DNA of 64,000 nucleotides from Panulirus ornatus. Its lineage: Eukaryota; Arthropoda; Malacostraca; Decapoda; Palinuridae. The stretch lies in the NCBI RefSeq assembly GCF_036320965.1, contig NC_092289.1, positions 19,679,278-19,743,277 of the forward strand, in the 5' to 3' direction. Of the stretch, positions 49,303-51,659 are shown piece by piece (position 1 is the first letter of the stretch; every line of letters begins with the position of its first letter). A model generated the notes under the pieces. The model was not told where the DNA came from and did not search any database. It saw only the letters and a list, made by a program, of their open reading frames with translations. A program made the translations under genes and the position numbers.

Positions 49303-51614
49303 ACAACCATACAATGCACAGCCTCACAGGATATTCCATGGTTTACCTTAACTGTTTCATATACCTTAGTTCAGCCCATCAATACTACACTCCCACCTCC
49401 CTCCATCCCAATATTCCATATTACTACAGTTCTTTCTATGCAATACATACCTCTTACCATAATGAATACTCATGCATAGTTCTTTCTATGCAATGCACAC
49501 CTCTTACTATAATGAATACTCAAGTACAAGCACCCCAAAACCTACTTCAATCAATTCTTTCACCACCTTAATTGGCCCTTCTCCCTCTTGATCCTCCCAC
49601 TTTTGACACATAGATCCTCTTCGTTATTCTCATTTCACTCATCCTCTCCTCATTCATGAACAATTTCAGCTTAGCCTGGTCAGCTCTCCCTGTAAGACTG
49701 CACCTACTACCATACCTACAATATTGACAAAGGCATTTCTTAAGTGATCAACAAACTTTACACCAAATATCATCCTCATGCACTGCACTTCCATTTCATC
49801 CACCCTCTTACTTTAGAGTGTGTCGAAGTGCCCAAGTCTTGCAACCATTCAACAATGTTAAGACTACCATACCTTCACACAAACATTGCCCAAACAATCA
49901 ATGACTTTTCCATCCAAGCACCCCTTAACACACCAGTCTCTAAATCCTATATCTCATGTCAGCCCCCTATGATTCAACTGCTACAGCCACTCCCAAATAC
50001 ATGAAGCAATTCACTTCCTCCTAGTCCTCCCAACTTAAACTCACTTAAACCAATGTTTCAAGCCTCCCTCCTCTTCCTGTTGGTCTTTAATTCATTACAT
50101 TTTTTCATATCTACTTTCACCTTCCTTTTTTCATACTCTCCCAAACTCTGTAACCACTGCATCAACTCAAAAGGGGAATCAGATAAGCATATCATTGGTA
50201 TGCTCCTCAAGACATAGCACTGAAGAAGAGTACATTTACCTTGGTATGCCCTAATGGCTTGCGAATATACTATAATCTTGTCTTAAGAACTTATGTAACT
50301 AAAATATTCTGTGTACTGATGACTAATAAATCCACTCCCTTTTTATGGCAAAAAATGAAGAAAGCCTGAATCAACTTCTCTTCGGGCCAGCCATCACAAA
50401 AATTCACTAGTACATCATCAGTATACAACACTCTCTTCACATAAGAAATGTCAAATAAGCCCCATCCTCTTCCACACAAAGGACAGTGACTGGCTAAAAA
50501 GATGATGGGTGGTAATAAGTCATATTACAGCTCTTTGTGTATCTCATGACCTATGCTATTTTGGGGGATAACAACAGACATATGATTACAAACATCATGC
50601 CAGATTATTCAGCTTTCCAAGTCAATAATCAAAGTGACCCAAAATCAACTTAAAGGAAGCATATTTGTAAAATGACCAACAAAGATTGAAATAATCTTAG
50701 CTACCCATTCCTGCAAAGGAGTCCCTGGAAAAAGGGAGGGTGTGAGTCAAAGGATAGAGTGAAATGGAGTGATGCCAATGGGCTGAATTAGAGCATATAA
50801 AGGGCTCATGGAAAACCACAGGAAGGTACATGAGTCTCGTTGTGGACAGGGGGTCCTGGTTTTGGTGCATTATACATAATAGCTAGGGAGTGGATGTGAG
50901 CATATGAGAACACTTCCTCTCTTGCTCTAGGTGCTTGCTCACTAACACAGGAAATAGCAAATACGATTAGTAGTATGACAGAATTTTCACAACAAAAGAT
51001 GGAAAGCTGATGATGAAAGTGTTAAATGTACATATAATAAGCAGAACAGAATATTGCTGTCGTGAGTGATCACCTGTTAAACAGACAGAAATAAACAAAT
51101 CAGAAAAAATACAGAAACACTTGAAAAGTTAAACTGAAGGACTGGAGCACATGAACTATCAAAAAGGGCTAAAAGAGCCTGAACTATAAGACTGGAGAGA
51201 AAAAAGTATAACATGGTGATATATGCTTGGCATCCAAATGCAGTCATTAAAGATACCAAATCTAAAGCCCCTCAACAAATAAGATAATGGACTTGCAAAT
51301 AAAGTTATTACTGAAACATACTTAAAAAATCCAACGAAAATACATGAATGTCCAGCCAAGACAACTCAGATTATTTATTACTATTCCAAGAGAAATTAGA
51401 AACATACATCAAGTGACAACAGAAACAGTTACAAGATTAGATTAGATTCATAGAAGTCAGTCCTGGATTAAACCCATAGATGAAATAAAGAGCACTACGC
51501 AACAAGGAGAAGTGGTGTGCACCATACACTAACCTCGCCTCTCTGGCAAAATTCGTTTTGGTTAGCTACAGCACTCTCAGGAAGGTTCTCATATTCTGTT
51601 TCATGTTCCACCAT
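6123..51614 (-). CDS. Dcr-1: Dicer-1 ribonuclease, 20 exons, 3' end beyond window
   Basis: Type III ribonuclease that cuts pre-miRNA hairpins to ~22-nt duplexes in the cytoplasm. Exons joined on the minus strand: 51614-51534, 46109-45934, 43440-43263, 42817-42692, 42001-41844, 39838-39594, 36399-36273, 32086-30082, 27152-27022, 24913-24827, 24653-24509, 20204-20062, 18586-18448, 17917-17696, 16538-16359, 13560-13347, 12949-12780, 12608-12418, 12015-11774, 8195-6123. All junctions are AG/GT and in phase. I call it Dicer-1 rather than Dicer-2 from the dimerisation-domain motif [13 protein letters not shown], the PAZ motif [11 protein letters not shown], the RNase IIIa motif LTMSNANDG and the decayed ATPase motifs. 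Approximate residues: helicase N-lobe 28-390, linker 390-1000, helicase C-lobe 1000-1153, dimerisation 1160-1290, platform/PAZ 1300-1650, RNase IIIa 2025-2245, RNase IIIb from 2286. The model stops inside RNase IIIb at FLGDAVL. Introns are loaded with retroposons. Confidence 0.96.
8196..8439. other. Dicer-1 intron, nothing recognised
   Basis: AT-rich, immediately upstream (transcript sense) of the exon 20 acceptor. No element identified. Confidence 0.5.
8440..8770 (-). mobile_element. X short repeat with (TATC)n tail
   Basis: (TATC)n at 8450-8478, then tatctctgatgcatattccc, tccataactagtgaactcca, cagccttaagtgcctcaccc and a stretch of loosely repeated actacttctatctaatgctc units. Homologous copies lie at 11.0, 16.9 and 26.8 kb. 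The orientation is set by the microsatellite tail. Confidence 0.75.
8771..9049. other. Dicer-1 intron, nothing recognised
   Basis: Unique-looking AT-rich sequence. A short CT/GGTA-rich patch near 8900-9050 has no assignable homology. Confidence 0.4.
9050..9345 (-). mobile_element. Old LINE A fragment, RT C-terminus
   Basis: caccctctccatgtgtccaa, cataccacatatcatcctca, catttcatttccaatacatc and ctgttgggactaatatacac follow the order of the intact minus copies. Many substitutions and indels. Confidence 0.7.
9346..10135 (-). mobile_element. Probable old LINE debris (endonuclease part)
   Basis: Pyrimidine-rich plus strand with phrases such as aaattgttctgttttggatc and ccctgtgtctgttccatgtg, which look like reverse complements of an endonuclease-domain region. 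Too decayed to translate. Weak call. Confidence 0.3.
10140..10770 (-). mobile_element. Old LINE A fragment, tail and RT C-terminus
   Basis: Low end ccgcattaatgaggtagcac (older tail variant), then ttcaccctcctgcatgttca, tgatacatatatcctcttta, ccatatgtccaaaccatttc and tacaacatcgctgggactct in the expected order. Confidence 0.8.
10771..11529. other. Dicer-1 intron with one X fragment
   Basis: Bases 11003-11105 (tatatctctaaagcctgttc, cttgagtgcctcatcctta, aggccatcggcagaaagcaa) are a decayed X repeat in minus orientation. The rest is unassigned. Confidence 0.55.
11530..11615 (+). mobile_element. LINE A tail remnant
   Basis: gtggttgggccattcttctg, tgtgctacctcgctgacaca and agtatgataaataaataaa match the 3' end of LINE A. 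Confidence 0.75.
11774..12015 (-). CDS. Dcr-1: Dicer-1 exon 19, PAZ domain end
   Basis: Encodes [38 protein letters not shown] and [18 protein letters not shown]. These blocks finish PAZ and start the connector helix. Phase 2 to 1, GTAAGA donor. Confidence 0.97.
12418..12608 (-). CDS. Dcr-1: Dicer-1 exon 18, PAZ domain
   Basis: Encodes [45 protein letters not shown] and [11 protein letters not shown]. These are the PAZ residues that hold the 2-nt 3' overhang of the substrate. Phase 0 to 2, GTAAAT donor. Confidence 0.96.
12704..12751. repeat. (GA)n microsatellite in shortest intron
   Basis: Perfect (AG)n on the plus strand, hence (CT)n in Dicer-1 pre-mRNA, about 30-75 bases after the exon 17 donor and about 95 bases before the exon 18 acceptor. 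Confidence 0.97.
12780..12949 (-). CDS. Dcr-1: Dicer-1 exon 17, connector to PAZ
   Basis: Encodes [15 protein letters not shown] to [31 protein letters not shown] is a highly conserved entry to the Dicer-1 PAZ domain. Phase 1 to 0, GTAAAG donor. The intron that follows is the shortest seen (171 bases) and contains a (CT)n tract on the transcribed strand. Confidence 0.95.
12985..13055 (+). mobile_element. LINE A tail remnant, old
   Basis: gagaccatttctttgtacat, taatacctcactaatgcagg and aaatggtgaacatgtacga match the older tail variant. Confidence 0.55.
13347..13560 (-). CDS. Dcr-1: Dicer-1 exon 16, platform domain
   Basis: Encodes [37 protein letters not shown] and FYIVPLNK. The donor must be GTGAGT after AAGT (exon ends at 13347). 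A GTGTGAG site two bases earlier would put exon 17 out of frame. Ends in phase 1. Confidence 0.93.
13738..14960 (+). mobile_element. Old LINE A copy, RT to tail, heavily mutated
   Basis: tttatggatctggagaaagc (LEKAYD motif region), gtaaatcttgtgcaa-like and gtatgtgaatggagaaagtt (VCEWRKLRV) are recognisable, then tgaaatgcctgaggacaatt and gaccacattc-like tail phrases. Many stops and deletions. Confidence 0.8.
14961..15769. other. Dicer-1 intron, nothing recognised
   Basis: No reading frame, repeat family or microsatellite that I can assign. Confidence 0.45.
15770..16285 (-). mobile_element. LINE B fragment, RT C-terminus and tail
   Basis: Low end tctatctatatctctgatga then catggcagaagagtttccac, cacatgctcaattcacctca (reverse of the WFGHV region), ccatgcccacattttggcta and gacgatgctgtccc. 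The same order occurs at 20455-20960. Confidence 0.75.
16359..16538 (-). CDS. Dcr-1: Dicer-1 exon 15, platform domain
   Basis: Sixty codons, [20 protein letters not shown] to [25 protein letters not shown] and [10 protein letters not shown] match the Dicer-1 platform strands that help seat the RNA 5' end. Phase 0 at both ends. Confidence 0.96.
16565..16702 (+). mobile_element. S1 short retroposon, truncated form
   Basis: T run (16569-16587) then ttttccaaaagaaggaacag through aaacgcgggaaatggcgaat and an A run. It starts at the same internal point as the copies at 5905 and 61078. Confidence 0.9.
16915..17165 (-). mobile_element. X short repeat
   Basis: tccataactggtgaacttca, cttaacaggccactgacaga, gagggcaactctagcacaat and then repeated ctacttctacctaatnttcc units ending in (CTA)n. 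Confidence 0.75.
17270..17517 (+). mobile_element. LINE A tail, long-tail subfamily
   Basis: gggaataaataaaggcagac, tgtgtgcattgagatgtata, acatgtgtatgggggtgggt and tgcgctaccttgcaaacgcg in order, ending in an A/T-rich tail. Confidence 0.9.
17696..17917 (-). CDS. Dcr-1: Dicer-1 exon 14, dimerisation domain to platform
   Basis: Seventy-four codons. [20 protein letters not shown] and [11 protein letters not shown] complete the dimerisation domain. [14 protein letters not shown] opens the platform/connector. The GELDDQLQP and [13 protein letters not shown] blocks are diagnostic of arthropod Dicer-1. Phase 0 at both ends, GTGAGG donor. Confidence 0.97.
17918..18447. other. Dicer-1 intron, nothing recognised
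   Basis: Intron between exons 13 and 14, AT-rich, no repeat assigned. Confidence 0.5.
18448..18586 (-). CDS. Dcr-1: Dicer-1 exon 13, dimerisation domain
   Basis: Encodes [17 protein letters not shown] and [29 protein letters not shown] and LPINSPLK are signature blocks of the Dicer dimerisation domain. Phase 2 to phase 0, GTAAGT donor. Confidence 0.96.
18587..18959. other. Dicer-1 intron, nothing recognised
   Basis: AT-rich sequence without an assignable element. Confidence 0.5.
18960..19625 (-). mobile_element. Old LINE RT fragment
   Basis: The minus frame at 19161-18970 gives [20 protein letters not shown] followed by [16 protein letters not shown], matching the RT segment [15 protein letters not shown]...GFRSGRGC of LINE A-type elements with many changes. 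The upper part (19200-19620) is more decayed. Confidence 0.7.
19626..20061. other. Dicer-1 intron, nothing recognised
   Basis: No element identified between the LINE fragment and exon 12. Confidence 0.45.
20062..20204 (-). CDS. Dcr-1: Dicer-1 exon 12, start of dimerisation domain
   Basis: Encodes [17 protein letters not shown] through [31 protein letters not shown] leads into the Dicer dimerisation fold (DUF283). CTCAG acceptor, GTAAGT donor, ends in phase 2. Confidence 0.93.
20455..20960 (-). mobile_element. LINE B fragment, RT C-terminus and tail
   Basis: The minus frame at 20812-20618 gives [20 protein letters not shown] followed by [20 protein letters not shown]. Low end tctgtatctctaatgcttgt is the 3' tail. 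RT sequence is clearly different from LINE A. Confidence 0.8.
20986..21062. repeat. (TG)n microsatellite
   Basis: Nearly perfect (TG)n with one TC interruption and a final GGG. Confidence 0.97.
21075..21298 (-). mobile_element. S1 short retroposon, near full length, older
   Basis: gccatttcccgcattagcga, an internal 15-base duplication (atttagaacagagcatttag), then cacttggcccccttctctgt and aatacatgggaagtattctt. Confidence 0.85.
21420..21545 (-). mobile_element. Old LINE A tail fragment
   Basis: ctttttttgtcagctttcct, gctacctcgctgaagcagga and ggcaccgagaatggaatgaa resemble the long-tail 3' region in a decayed state. Orientation is uncertain. Confidence 0.45.
21572..21828 (-). mobile_element. S1 short retroposon, full length
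   Basis: tttcataccatttgccattt at the low end, A run at 21695-21719, then gccttctactacacgcaggg and ccccctatccccgggaatta at the head. Confidence 0.9.
21842..21950 (+). mobile_element. LINE A tail remnant with A run and (TA)n
   Basis: tttctttcgtctgtttcctt, gcgctacctcgcaaacgcgg and agacggc, then an A run and (TA)n to 21950. Head to head with the S1 copy at 21572-21828. Confidence 0.9.
21950..22187 (+). mobile_element. S1 short retroposon, full length
   Basis: Reads from the head tccctggggataggggatta through gacaactaaaaggggaggga, gaacagagggggccaggtga and cttaacgctacctcgctaac to the tail aaatggcgaatagtttaaaa. Best reference copy for this element, ~235 bases. Confidence 0.92.
22188..22262. repeat. 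(TA)n microsatellite
   Basis: Perfect (TA)n ending in ATAGATATTT. Shared boundary between the plus S1 copy and the minus LINE A copy that follows. Confidence 0.97.
22273..22890 (-). mobile_element. LINE A 3' part, long-tail subfamily
   Basis: Tail tgtttcctgcgtttgcgagg, then the extra ~250-base block (cacactgtctgccttaattc, gtgcgtggtagcgctaggaa, ccacatccaggccccacaca) and the RT C-terminus region (cacatatatcctctttgtca). Truncated at 22890, where it meets the next copy at two shared bases (aa). Confidence 0.92.
22891..24248 (+). mobile_element. LINE A copy, RT to tail, open frame
   Basis: Continuous frame from [20 protein letters not shown] to [12 protein letters not shown] (about 390 RT residues) with [47 protein letters not shown] and [15 protein letters not shown]. 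Short-tail 3' end, then A run. The intact frame implies recent insertion. An apparent longer reading frame starting at 22755 is a chance fusion with the inverted upstream copy. Confidence 0.94.
24249..24330. repeat. A run, (TA)n and (GT)n
   Basis: A run to 24269, (TA)n to 24310, then (GT)n to 24328 and a TATG-rich continuation. Confidence 0.97.
24366..24452 (+). mobile_element. LINE A tail remnant, old
   Basis: gtcattcttcatctgtttcc, ggtgccaacctgctgatgcg and ggaaacggtaatgaagtaaa. It lies only 57 bases below the exon 11 donor. Confidence 0.7.
24509..24653 (-). CDS. Dcr-1: Dicer-1 exon 11, helicase motif VI
   Basis: Encodes [19 protein letters not shown] and a helical tail ending YSAFQQ. The motif VI arginine finger block GRAR is kept, but the leading Gln of Q-x-x-GRAR is His. 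Together with the lost motifs I and II this fits a structural, not ATP-driven, helicase domain. TTACAG acceptor, GTAAGA donor, ends in phase 0. Confidence 0.95.
24827..24913 (-). CDS. Dcr-1: Dicer-1 exon 10, helicase motif V
   Basis: Smallest exon (87 bases). Encodes [20 protein letters not shown] followed by [21 protein letters not shown] is the conserved motif V of Dicer helicases and is intact here. Phase 2 to phase 2, GTAAGT donor. Confidence 0.95.
24914..25589. other. Dicer-1 intron with a short retroposon-like patch
   Basis: 25190-25360 (ggttacagggcaagtgaaga, ttctcactccaaaggagcct, cctgcagctgcaagtagcac) recurs at 45690-45800, so it is a dispersed repeat of unknown type. The rest is unassigned. 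Confidence 0.5.
25590..25785 (-). mobile_element. LINE A long-tail fragment, old
   Basis: tgacctcatttgcacatatt, cccacagaatattcaaaggt and gcttcacattccatggttta match the long-tail region in decayed form. Joined directly to the plus copy that follows. Confidence 0.55.
25786..26795 (+). mobile_element. LINE A copy, RT to tail, mutated
   Basis: Frames for [20 protein letters not shown] (motif YADD-equivalent mutated to AND) and [20 protein letters not shown], then frameshifts. Later gaggtggtgcaaacaaggag and attggggccaaaacatgcaa. Ends in the long-tail version. Confidence 0.9.
26812..26985 (-). mobile_element. X short repeat with (TATC)n tail
   Basis: (TCTA)n then gtatctctaatgcctgttcc, ctctcaaggggttggctaca, gtctccataagtcatgaact and ccttaacaggccactggcag. 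It ends about 35 bases from the exon 9 donor. Confidence 0.8.
27022..27152 (-). CDS. Dcr-1: Dicer-1 exon 9, helicase C-lobe
   Basis: Encodes [19 protein letters not shown] through [10 protein letters not shown]. The QYTVE segment and the [11 protein letters not shown] helix correspond to helicase motifs IV-IVa of Dicer-1. TTGCAG acceptor, GTATGA donor, ends in phase 2. Confidence 0.94.
27153..27477. other. Dicer-1 intron, nothing recognised
   Basis: AT-rich, with a short TA tract near 27450 next to the LINE tail. Confidence 0.5.
27478..29047 (-). mobile_element. LINE A copy, RT core to long tail, frameshifted
   Basis: From the 5' end: [55 protein letters not shown], then deletion of the central polymerase motifs, [10 protein letters not shown] (DD changed to GD) and [20 protein letters not shown]. 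The tail is the long-tail subfamily. Several frameshifts, so inactive. Confidence 0.93.
29048..29121. repeat. (TA)n microsatellite
   Basis: Perfect (TA)n between two minus-oriented LINE A copies. Confidence 0.98.
29148..29700 (-). mobile_element. LINE A fragment, tail and RT end, long-tail subfamily
   Basis: ctatgtcagcaaggtagagc, ctccagcgaggtagcaccag, cacatctaggccccacagac, ttcaccctcctgtatgttca and cacatatatcctctttgtca in order. Truncated at the same motif (ctttgtcaa) as the copy ending at 22890. Confidence 0.9.
29701..30081. other. Dicer-1 intron, nothing recognised
   Basis: Intron 3' of exon 8 in transcript order. No element identified. Confidence 0.5.
30082..32086 (-). CDS. Dcr-1: Dicer-1 exon 8, giant linker exon
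   Basis: 2005 bases, 668 codons. It opens with the conserved [19 protein letters not shown] helix and [15 protein letters not shown]. About 560 residues then have no recognisable domain: rich in Ser, Thr, Glu, Asn and scattered Cys, mostly acidic, with one basic cluster ([16 protein letters not shown]) near the end. It closes with [19 protein letters not shown], the first strand of the helicase C-lobe. Linkers occupy the same position in other Dicer-1 proteins and vary greatly in length. No frameshift or repeat insertion is seen. The continuous reading frame over 2 kb argues for selection at protein level. Confidence 0.95.
32087..32440. other. Dicer-1 intron, nothing recognised
   Basis: AT-rich sequence immediately upstream of exon 8. 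Confidence 0.5.
32441..32548 (+). mobile_element. S1 short retroposon, truncated, old
   Basis: aacagagaagggggtcaagt, ggatattccctctaagactc and ctaccttgctaatgtaggaa, with several substitutions, then an A run. Confidence 0.8.
32549..33224. other. Dicer-1 intron, nothing recognised
   Basis: AT-rich sequence with no assignable element. Confidence 0.5.
33225..33466 (-). mobile_element. S1 short retroposon, full length
   Basis: tttcatactattcgccattt at the low end to cccctatccccagggataat at the head. The head abuts a plus LINE A copy. Confidence 0.92.
33467..34186 (+). mobile_element. LINE A 3' part, long-tail subfamily
   Basis: Open from [20 protein letters not shown] to [10 protein letters not shown], then the long tail (gaaagggagctgtggtttcg, cagcactacctcgcacacat, tggcaatgggaatgaataaa) and the core gcgctacctcactaacgtgg. 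Confidence 0.93.
34187..34242. repeat. (TA)n microsatellite
   Basis: (TAA)n leading into perfect (TA)n. Confidence 0.97.
34243..34485 (-). mobile_element. S1 short retroposon, full length
   Basis: ttaaactattcgccatttcc through gccccctccccttttagtca to cccctatccccagggataat, then a short TA tract. Confidence 0.93.
34530..35060 (-). mobile_element. Old LINE A fragment, tail and RT end
   Basis: cttcctgcattagcgaagta, ctacagacctttccatggtt, ttcaaccccatgcatgttca and gcaaccatacaacattcttg. Decayed. Confidence 0.85.
35061..35440 (+). mobile_element. Old LINE A/S1 fragments ending in old-type tail
   Basis: 35060-35120 resembles the S1 tail (ggcccaatcctttgttcctg). Then agggcctgaacatgcaggag, gatgtggcatacaggggacg and ggctacttcaataaagtgag. 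Head to head with the preceding minus fragment. Confidence 0.75.
35441..36272. other. Dicer-1 intron, nothing recognised
   Basis: AT-rich, with a short (GATA)n at 35876-35888. No element identified. Confidence 0.5.
36273..36399 (-). CDS. Dcr-1: Dicer-1 exon 7, helicase insert
   Basis: Encodes [19 protein letters not shown] through [19 protein letters not shown], matching the GPWC...R helical hairpin of Dicer Hel2i. CTCTCAG acceptor, GTATGC donor, phase 1 to phase 2. Confidence 0.93.
36521..39075 (-). mobile_element. LINE A, longest near-intact copy (RTE-like, endonuclease/RT)
   Basis: Frame runs from the endonuclease end ([32 protein letters not shown], containing the SDH catalytic motif) to RT ([93 protein letters not shown]) and stops after [12 protein letters not shown]. 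The only break I see is a single stop (TGA at 38761-38763 where the 46.5-kb copy has GGA). It is 5' truncated inside the endonuclease. The short-tail 3' end and the tail core are intact. It lies in the Dicer-1 intron between exons 6 and 7, in the same orientation as the gene. Confidence 0.96.
39076..39593. other. Dicer-1 intron, possible old LINE debris
   Basis: Pyrimidine-rich stretch 39310-39530 resembles the equally vague debris at 9.4-9.7 kb. Nothing firm. Confidence 0.3.
39594..39838 (-). CDS. Dcr-1: Dicer-1 exon 6, post-motif III insert (Hel2i)
   Basis: Encodes [12 protein letters not shown] through FLDVLNNL with [15 protein letters not shown] and GLPDPNNEP, matching the Dicer-1 helical insertion after the helicase N-lobe. 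Starts in phase 2, ends in phase 1 at a GTAACT donor. The exon lies about 520 bases upstream (in transcript order) of the 5' end of the long minus-strand LINE at 36.5-39.1 kb. Confidence 0.95.
40040..40320 (-). mobile_element. Fragment of a second RT family (Jockey-like)
   Basis: The minus frame gives [31 protein letters not shown] and [14 protein letters not shown]. The E-Y-C-x-x-x-W-G-x-x-x-S opening resembles the end of the RT region in Jockey-type LINEs. It is too short to classify well. Confidence 0.45.
40650..40915. repeat. Two-copy tandem duplication, 136-bp period
   Basis: catttcataatgcaaaaatg, gtaggttttgaaggatggaa and ctctctgaagcagtgttctg recur 136 bases later with a few differences. 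Confidence 0.9.
40916..41843. other. Dicer-1 intron, nothing firmly recognised
   Basis: A small (TGTC/TATC) tract at 41664-41682 precedes sequence of unknown type adjoining exon 5. Confidence 0.4.
41844..42001 (-). CDS. Dcr-1: Dicer-1 exon 5, helicase motif III region
   Basis: Encodes [18 protein letters not shown] followed by a helix and [19 protein letters not shown] corresponds to the RILGLTAS motif III of Dicers, and the [10 protein letters not shown] stretch is conserved in Dicer-1. TTTCAG acceptor, GTGAGG donor, ends in phase 2 so that AG+G makes the arginine shared with exon 6. Confidence 0.93.
42236..42336 (-). other. Splice-site-bounded cryptic exon candidate
   Basis: A 101-base block between Dicer-1 exons 4 and 5 has an acceptor (TTATTTTAG) and a strong donor (TTCG then GTAAGT). 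Entered in phase 0 from exon 4 it meets TGA after six codons, and its length is not a multiple of three. It is therefore not part of the coding model. Confidence 0.3.
42692..42817 (-). CDS. Dcr-1: Dicer-1 exon 4, decayed DExH box
   Basis: Forty-two codons, [13 protein letters not shown] to TCSTIDK, phase 0 at both ends. VITDAHRMA aligns with the DECH motif II of ATP-hydrolysing Dicers. The first D and the E are lost (TDAH), so catalytic ATPase activity is not expected. Confidence 0.92.
42818..43262. other. Dicer-1 intron, nothing recognised
   Basis: AT-rich sequence between exons 3 and 4. Confidence 0.5.
43263..43440 (-). CDS. Dcr-1: Dicer-1 exon 3, helicase N-lobe
   Basis: Encodes [14 protein letters not shown] through [10 protein letters not shown], including the strand [15 protein letters not shown] between helicase motifs I and II. 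The acceptor is a NAGNAG (CAGCAG). Use of the first AG would add one serine codon and start the exon at 43443. Donor GTATTT, ends in phase 0. Confidence 0.9.
43444..43799. other. Dicer-1 intron, nothing recognised
   Basis: AT-rich sequence upstream of exon 3. Confidence 0.5.
43800..44112 (-). mobile_element. Old LINE A fragment, RT end
   Basis: ctcctgaatgcttagacccc, attcactccatctttccata, tcctctcagtatgcttgaac in the expected order, decayed. The tail is missing or unrecognisable. Confidence 0.7.
44113..44232 (+). mobile_element. Old LINE A tail
   Basis: gggagcgaatgaggctaatt, ttcttcatctattcctacag and atacaggaaaaagtgaacta. Follows the previous minus fragment head to head. Confidence 0.65.
44237..44880 (-). 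mobile_element. Old LINE A fragment, tail to RT C-terminus
   Basis: cctataacagtgaggtaaca, cctgcatgttcagaccctaa, atatgtccaatccacttaag, atgtcatcctcatacatttc. Decayed. Confidence 0.85.
44881..45600 (+). mobile_element. Old LINE A fragment, RT C-terminus to tail
   Basis: atgggagcactgaaaactgt, gtagtcccaacaatgttaca, gtgaggtggtttgattgagc, gtactgaaatggtttggaca and the old tail ttcttcatctattcctgatg. Head to head with the preceding fragment. Confidence 0.85.
45601..45933. other. Dicer-1 intron with dispersed repeat patch
   Basis: 45690-45800 (tctcactccaaaggagtctg, ctggaagtagggcaacctta, aaagtggtcctgcaagaaac) is homologous to 25280-25370. Confidence 0.55.
45934..46109 (-). CDS. Dcr-1: Dicer-1 exon 2, helicase motif I region
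   Basis: Begins MNRVQPENV and carries the conserved Dicer opening [12 protein letters not shown] (the Q-motif region of the helicase). It continues to [11 protein letters not shown], which occupies the place of the Walker A loop. The canonical GxGKT is absent, so ATP binding through this motif is unlikely, as in Drosophila Dicer-1. TTGCAG acceptor, GTATTC donor, ends in phase 2. Confidence 0.93.
46400..46514 (-). mobile_element. Old LINE A tail fragment
   Basis: agtaaggtatcaccatgagc and cacccagtctctggctatcg match the older long-tail region in reverse. It ends exactly where the next LINE A copy begins. Confidence 0.65.
46515..49270 (+). mobile_element. LINE A, longest copy at the 5' side (endonuclease to tail)
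   Basis: Starts inside the endonuclease with [18 protein letters not shown] (GDxN catalytic motif), [31 protein letters not shown] and [12 protein letters not shown], then the full RT as in the 36.5-kb copy. Three defects: TAG at 46908-46910 (CAG in the sister copy), a 4-base loss near 47317 and a one-base slip in an A/G run near 47665. The short tail ends at an A run. It lies antisense to Dicer-1 in the intron between exons 1 and 2. Confidence 0.96.
49320..50200 (-). mobile_element. Old LINE A fragment, tail to RT, decayed
   Basis: tattccatggtttaccttaa, cctctttcgt-like ctcatcctctcctcattcat, aagtcttgcaaccattcaac and atgaagcaattcacttcctc in order. Contains a recent 50-base tandem duplication at 49428-49527. 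Confidence 0.75.
49428..49527. repeat. Two-copy tandem duplication, 50-bp period
   Basis: agttctttctatgcaatac and ctcttaccataatgaatact recur 50 bases later. Confidence 0.9.
50201..50735. other. Dicer-1 intron, nothing recognised
   Basis: No assignable element. Possibly the decayed core of the flanking LINE fragments. Confidence 0.4.
50736..50970 (+). mobile_element. Old LINE A tail fragment
   Basis: agagtgaaatggagtgatgc, aatgggctgaattagagcat, tggttttggtgcattataca and ctcactaacacaggaaatag. Confidence 0.75.
50971..51533. other. Dicer-1 intron, nothing recognised
   Basis: AT-rich intron just downstream of exon 1 in transcript order. Confidence 0.5.
51534..51614 (-). CDS. Dcr-1: Dicer-1 exon 1 (first coding exon)
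   Basis: Twenty-seven codons beginning [11 protein letters not shown] and ending CQRGE at a GTTAGT donor, phase 0. The start at 51614 has G at -3 and +4. An in-frame upstream ATG at 51650 would add 12 hydrophobic residues. An acceptor (TACTTTAG) ends at 51660, so the exon probably begins at 51659 and at least one exon lies further upstream. The N-terminal extension is not a conserved Dicer segment. The call rests on phase agreement with exon 2 and on the flanking splice sites. The true start codon is uncertain. Confidence 0.6.
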
Positions 51615-51659
51615 ATCAAAAGGAAAAAAAGACAATCTCAATTTGAGCATCAAGAAACA